Source: Vreelandella andesensis
Lineage (GTDB): Bacteria > Pseudomonadota > Gammaproteobacteria > Pseudomonadales > Halomonadaceae
NCBI RefSeq assembly: GCF_003989795.1
Contig: NZ_RZHG01000010.1
Span: forward strand, 162,914-226,913
DNA length: 64,000 nt
Reading direction: 5' to 3'
Below are positions 63,420 to 64,000 of this stretch, one piece after another. How positions within the stretch are numbered: position 1 is the first letter of the stretch; every line of letters begins with the position of its first letter. The notes beneath the pieces are model-generated. The model saw only the letters and a program-made list of their open reading frames with translations. It was not told the DNA's origin and ran no database searches. The position numbers and the translations under genes are program-made.

Positions 63420-63925
63420 TCGTCCTCGCCGCTGTTCGGGTCTTCGCTGTACAAGGCGTCGAGCTTTTTTGAGAGCACCAGCAACGACGTGGTTTCCGCT
63501 AGGGCTCTGTCTTTGCGGCGCACTTCCGCTTTGAGTTGTTTGATCGTCTTACGGTCTTGTTTACGCTGCTTTTGTGCCGTTTTTTGCTGGTCTTCTTGTT
63601 GGCCAGCGCCCTGGAGACAAGCGGCTTTCCACTGCTGGATTTGCTCGGGATAAAGGCCTTTTTCGCGGCAGTAAGCACCAAGCTCTGTTTCTGAGAGGGT
63701 GGCGGTTTCGATGACCACGGCAAGCTTGGCGTCAGGCGACCACTCGTTGTCGCTTTGGGTGTAACCCGGCACAGGCACTCCTTTTTCTCGACACTGTTTT
63801 AACCAACTATACAGCGTCGCGTCAGAGATGCCTTCTTCAGTGGCGACCGACACCACACTGCGATTATGGGGGGGCAACAACTTTTTCAGTACGGCGGCTT
63901 TACGCTCTGCAGAATAACGTGGCAC
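63416..63925 (-). CDS. IS3-family transposase OrfA (helix-turn-helix)
   Basis: DNA-binding half of the transposase, about 169 residues from GTG 63925 (VPRYSAERKAAVLKKLLPP). The frame is open to 63982. A helix-turn-helix (SVVSVATEEGISDATLYSWL) is followed by a Gln/Lys-rich segment and a leucine-zipper-like coiled coil (QLKAEVRRKDRALAETTSLL). It ends SGEDD, overlapping orfB in the -1 frame. Confidence 0.85.
   Translation of the reverse strand: MPRYSAERKAAVLKKLLPPHNRSVVSVATEEGISDATLYSWLKQCREKGVPVPGYTQSDNEWSPDAKLAVVIETATLSETELGAYCREKGLYPEQIQQWKAACLQGAGQQEDQQKTAQKQRKQDRKTIKQLKAEVRRKDRALAETTSLLVLSKKLDALYSEDPNSGEDD
63464..63470 (-). promoter_or_regulatory. Programmed -1 frameshift site of the IS3 element
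   Basis: On the minus strand the heptamer A-AAA-AAG sits in the correct zero-frame register (codons TCA AAA AAG of orfA). After a -1 slip the frame stays open through the orfA stop into orfB, with no stop codon in between. Confidence 0.85.
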
Positions 63926-63976
63926 ACGTGCTCCATGCCGCTCCCTCTGGAATAGATTTGGGCAATATCGCCAACC

Positions 63977-63993
63977 GGACAACTAGGTTGACA
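63977..63993 (-). repeat. IS3 element terminal inverted repeat (orfA side)
   Basis: Minus-strand TGTCAACCTAGTTGTCC, starting with the TG usual for IS3 ends, just upstream of orfA and 7 nt from the window edge. Confidence 0.8.
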
Positions 63994-64000
63994 GAGGGGG

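Larger units (their letters stand above)
62326..63993 (-). mobile_element. IS3-family insertion sequence (about 1.67 kb)
   Basis: Two overlapping minus-strand frames (orfA, orfB) in -1 relation are enclosed by imperfect terminal inverted repeats: TGTCAACCTAGTTGTCC (minus strand, 63977-63993) and TTTCAACCCAGTTGTCC (plus strand, 62326-62342), 15 of 17 matching. Slippery site, DDE motifs and layout are those of IS3. orfA is longer than usual (about 100 codons) and so is the element. Only 7 bases remain beyond the right end, and no target duplication can be read. Confidence 0.85.

Overview
The window looks like a chromosomal segment of a gammaproteobacterium, most probably a Halomonas-like member of the Oceanospirillales. 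This rests on the housekeeping gene order lepA-lepB-rnc-era-recO-pdxJ-acpS followed by barA/cysM/rlmD/relA/mazG, and on the complete leucine- and partial valine-degradation operons. Genus is an inference; no 16S rRNA is present. No tRNA, rRNA, CRISPR array or prophage was seen.

Layout. 1-5917: translation, secretion and RNA-processing operon (lepA, cut by the left edge, through acpS) on the plus strand, several genes overlapping by 4 nt or nearly abutting. 5959-8658: a BarA-type hybrid kinase on the minus strand. 8750-17629: cysM, rlmD, relA, mazG, ppc and a DUF924 gene. 17681-18784: rluF with an unusual basic tail. 18904-21259: minus-strand trpR-trpE-trpG unit preceded by a near-canonical trp operator. 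21378-24709: a KefB/KefC antiporter, a small outer-membrane protein and a methyltransferase. 24771-33534: minus-strand liu operon (liuR-liuA-B-C-D-E plus an acyl-CoA ligase) for leucine catabolism, with a perfect 16-bp palindrome in front of liuR. 33893-38936: a five-gene branched-chain-amino-acid-type ABC importer. 39255-42477: isobutyryl-CoA dehydrogenase, 3-hydroxyisobutyryl-CoA hydrolase and 3-hydroxyisobutyrate dehydrogenase (valine catabolism), with a second LiuR-like site upstream. 42533-43456: panE-like reductase.

43727-61198 is the accessory part: a divergently arranged type I secretion pair (ABC exporter and membrane-fusion protein) and one 13.8-kb gene for a protein of about 4590 residues. 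That protein has no Sec signal and is built of about a dozen carbohydrate-binding-like beta-sandwich modules, Ig/cadherin-like domains, a malectin-like domain and an embedded glucose/sorbosone-dehydrogenase-like beta-propeller. I read the pair and the giant gene as one export system for a huge sugar-binding surface or secreted protein. This is the most novel part of the window.

61199-64000: a strong double-hairpin terminator, two small orphan genes and an essentially complete IS3-family element (two reading frames, -1 slippery heptamer, terminal inverted repeats) at the right edge.

The middle of the window is metabolically coherent: leucine and valine oxidation flank an importer of the branched-chain amino acid class, and operator-like sequences suggest LiuR controls both catabolic arms. 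Intergenic spacers in this part carry unusual 14-17 bp tandem repeats.
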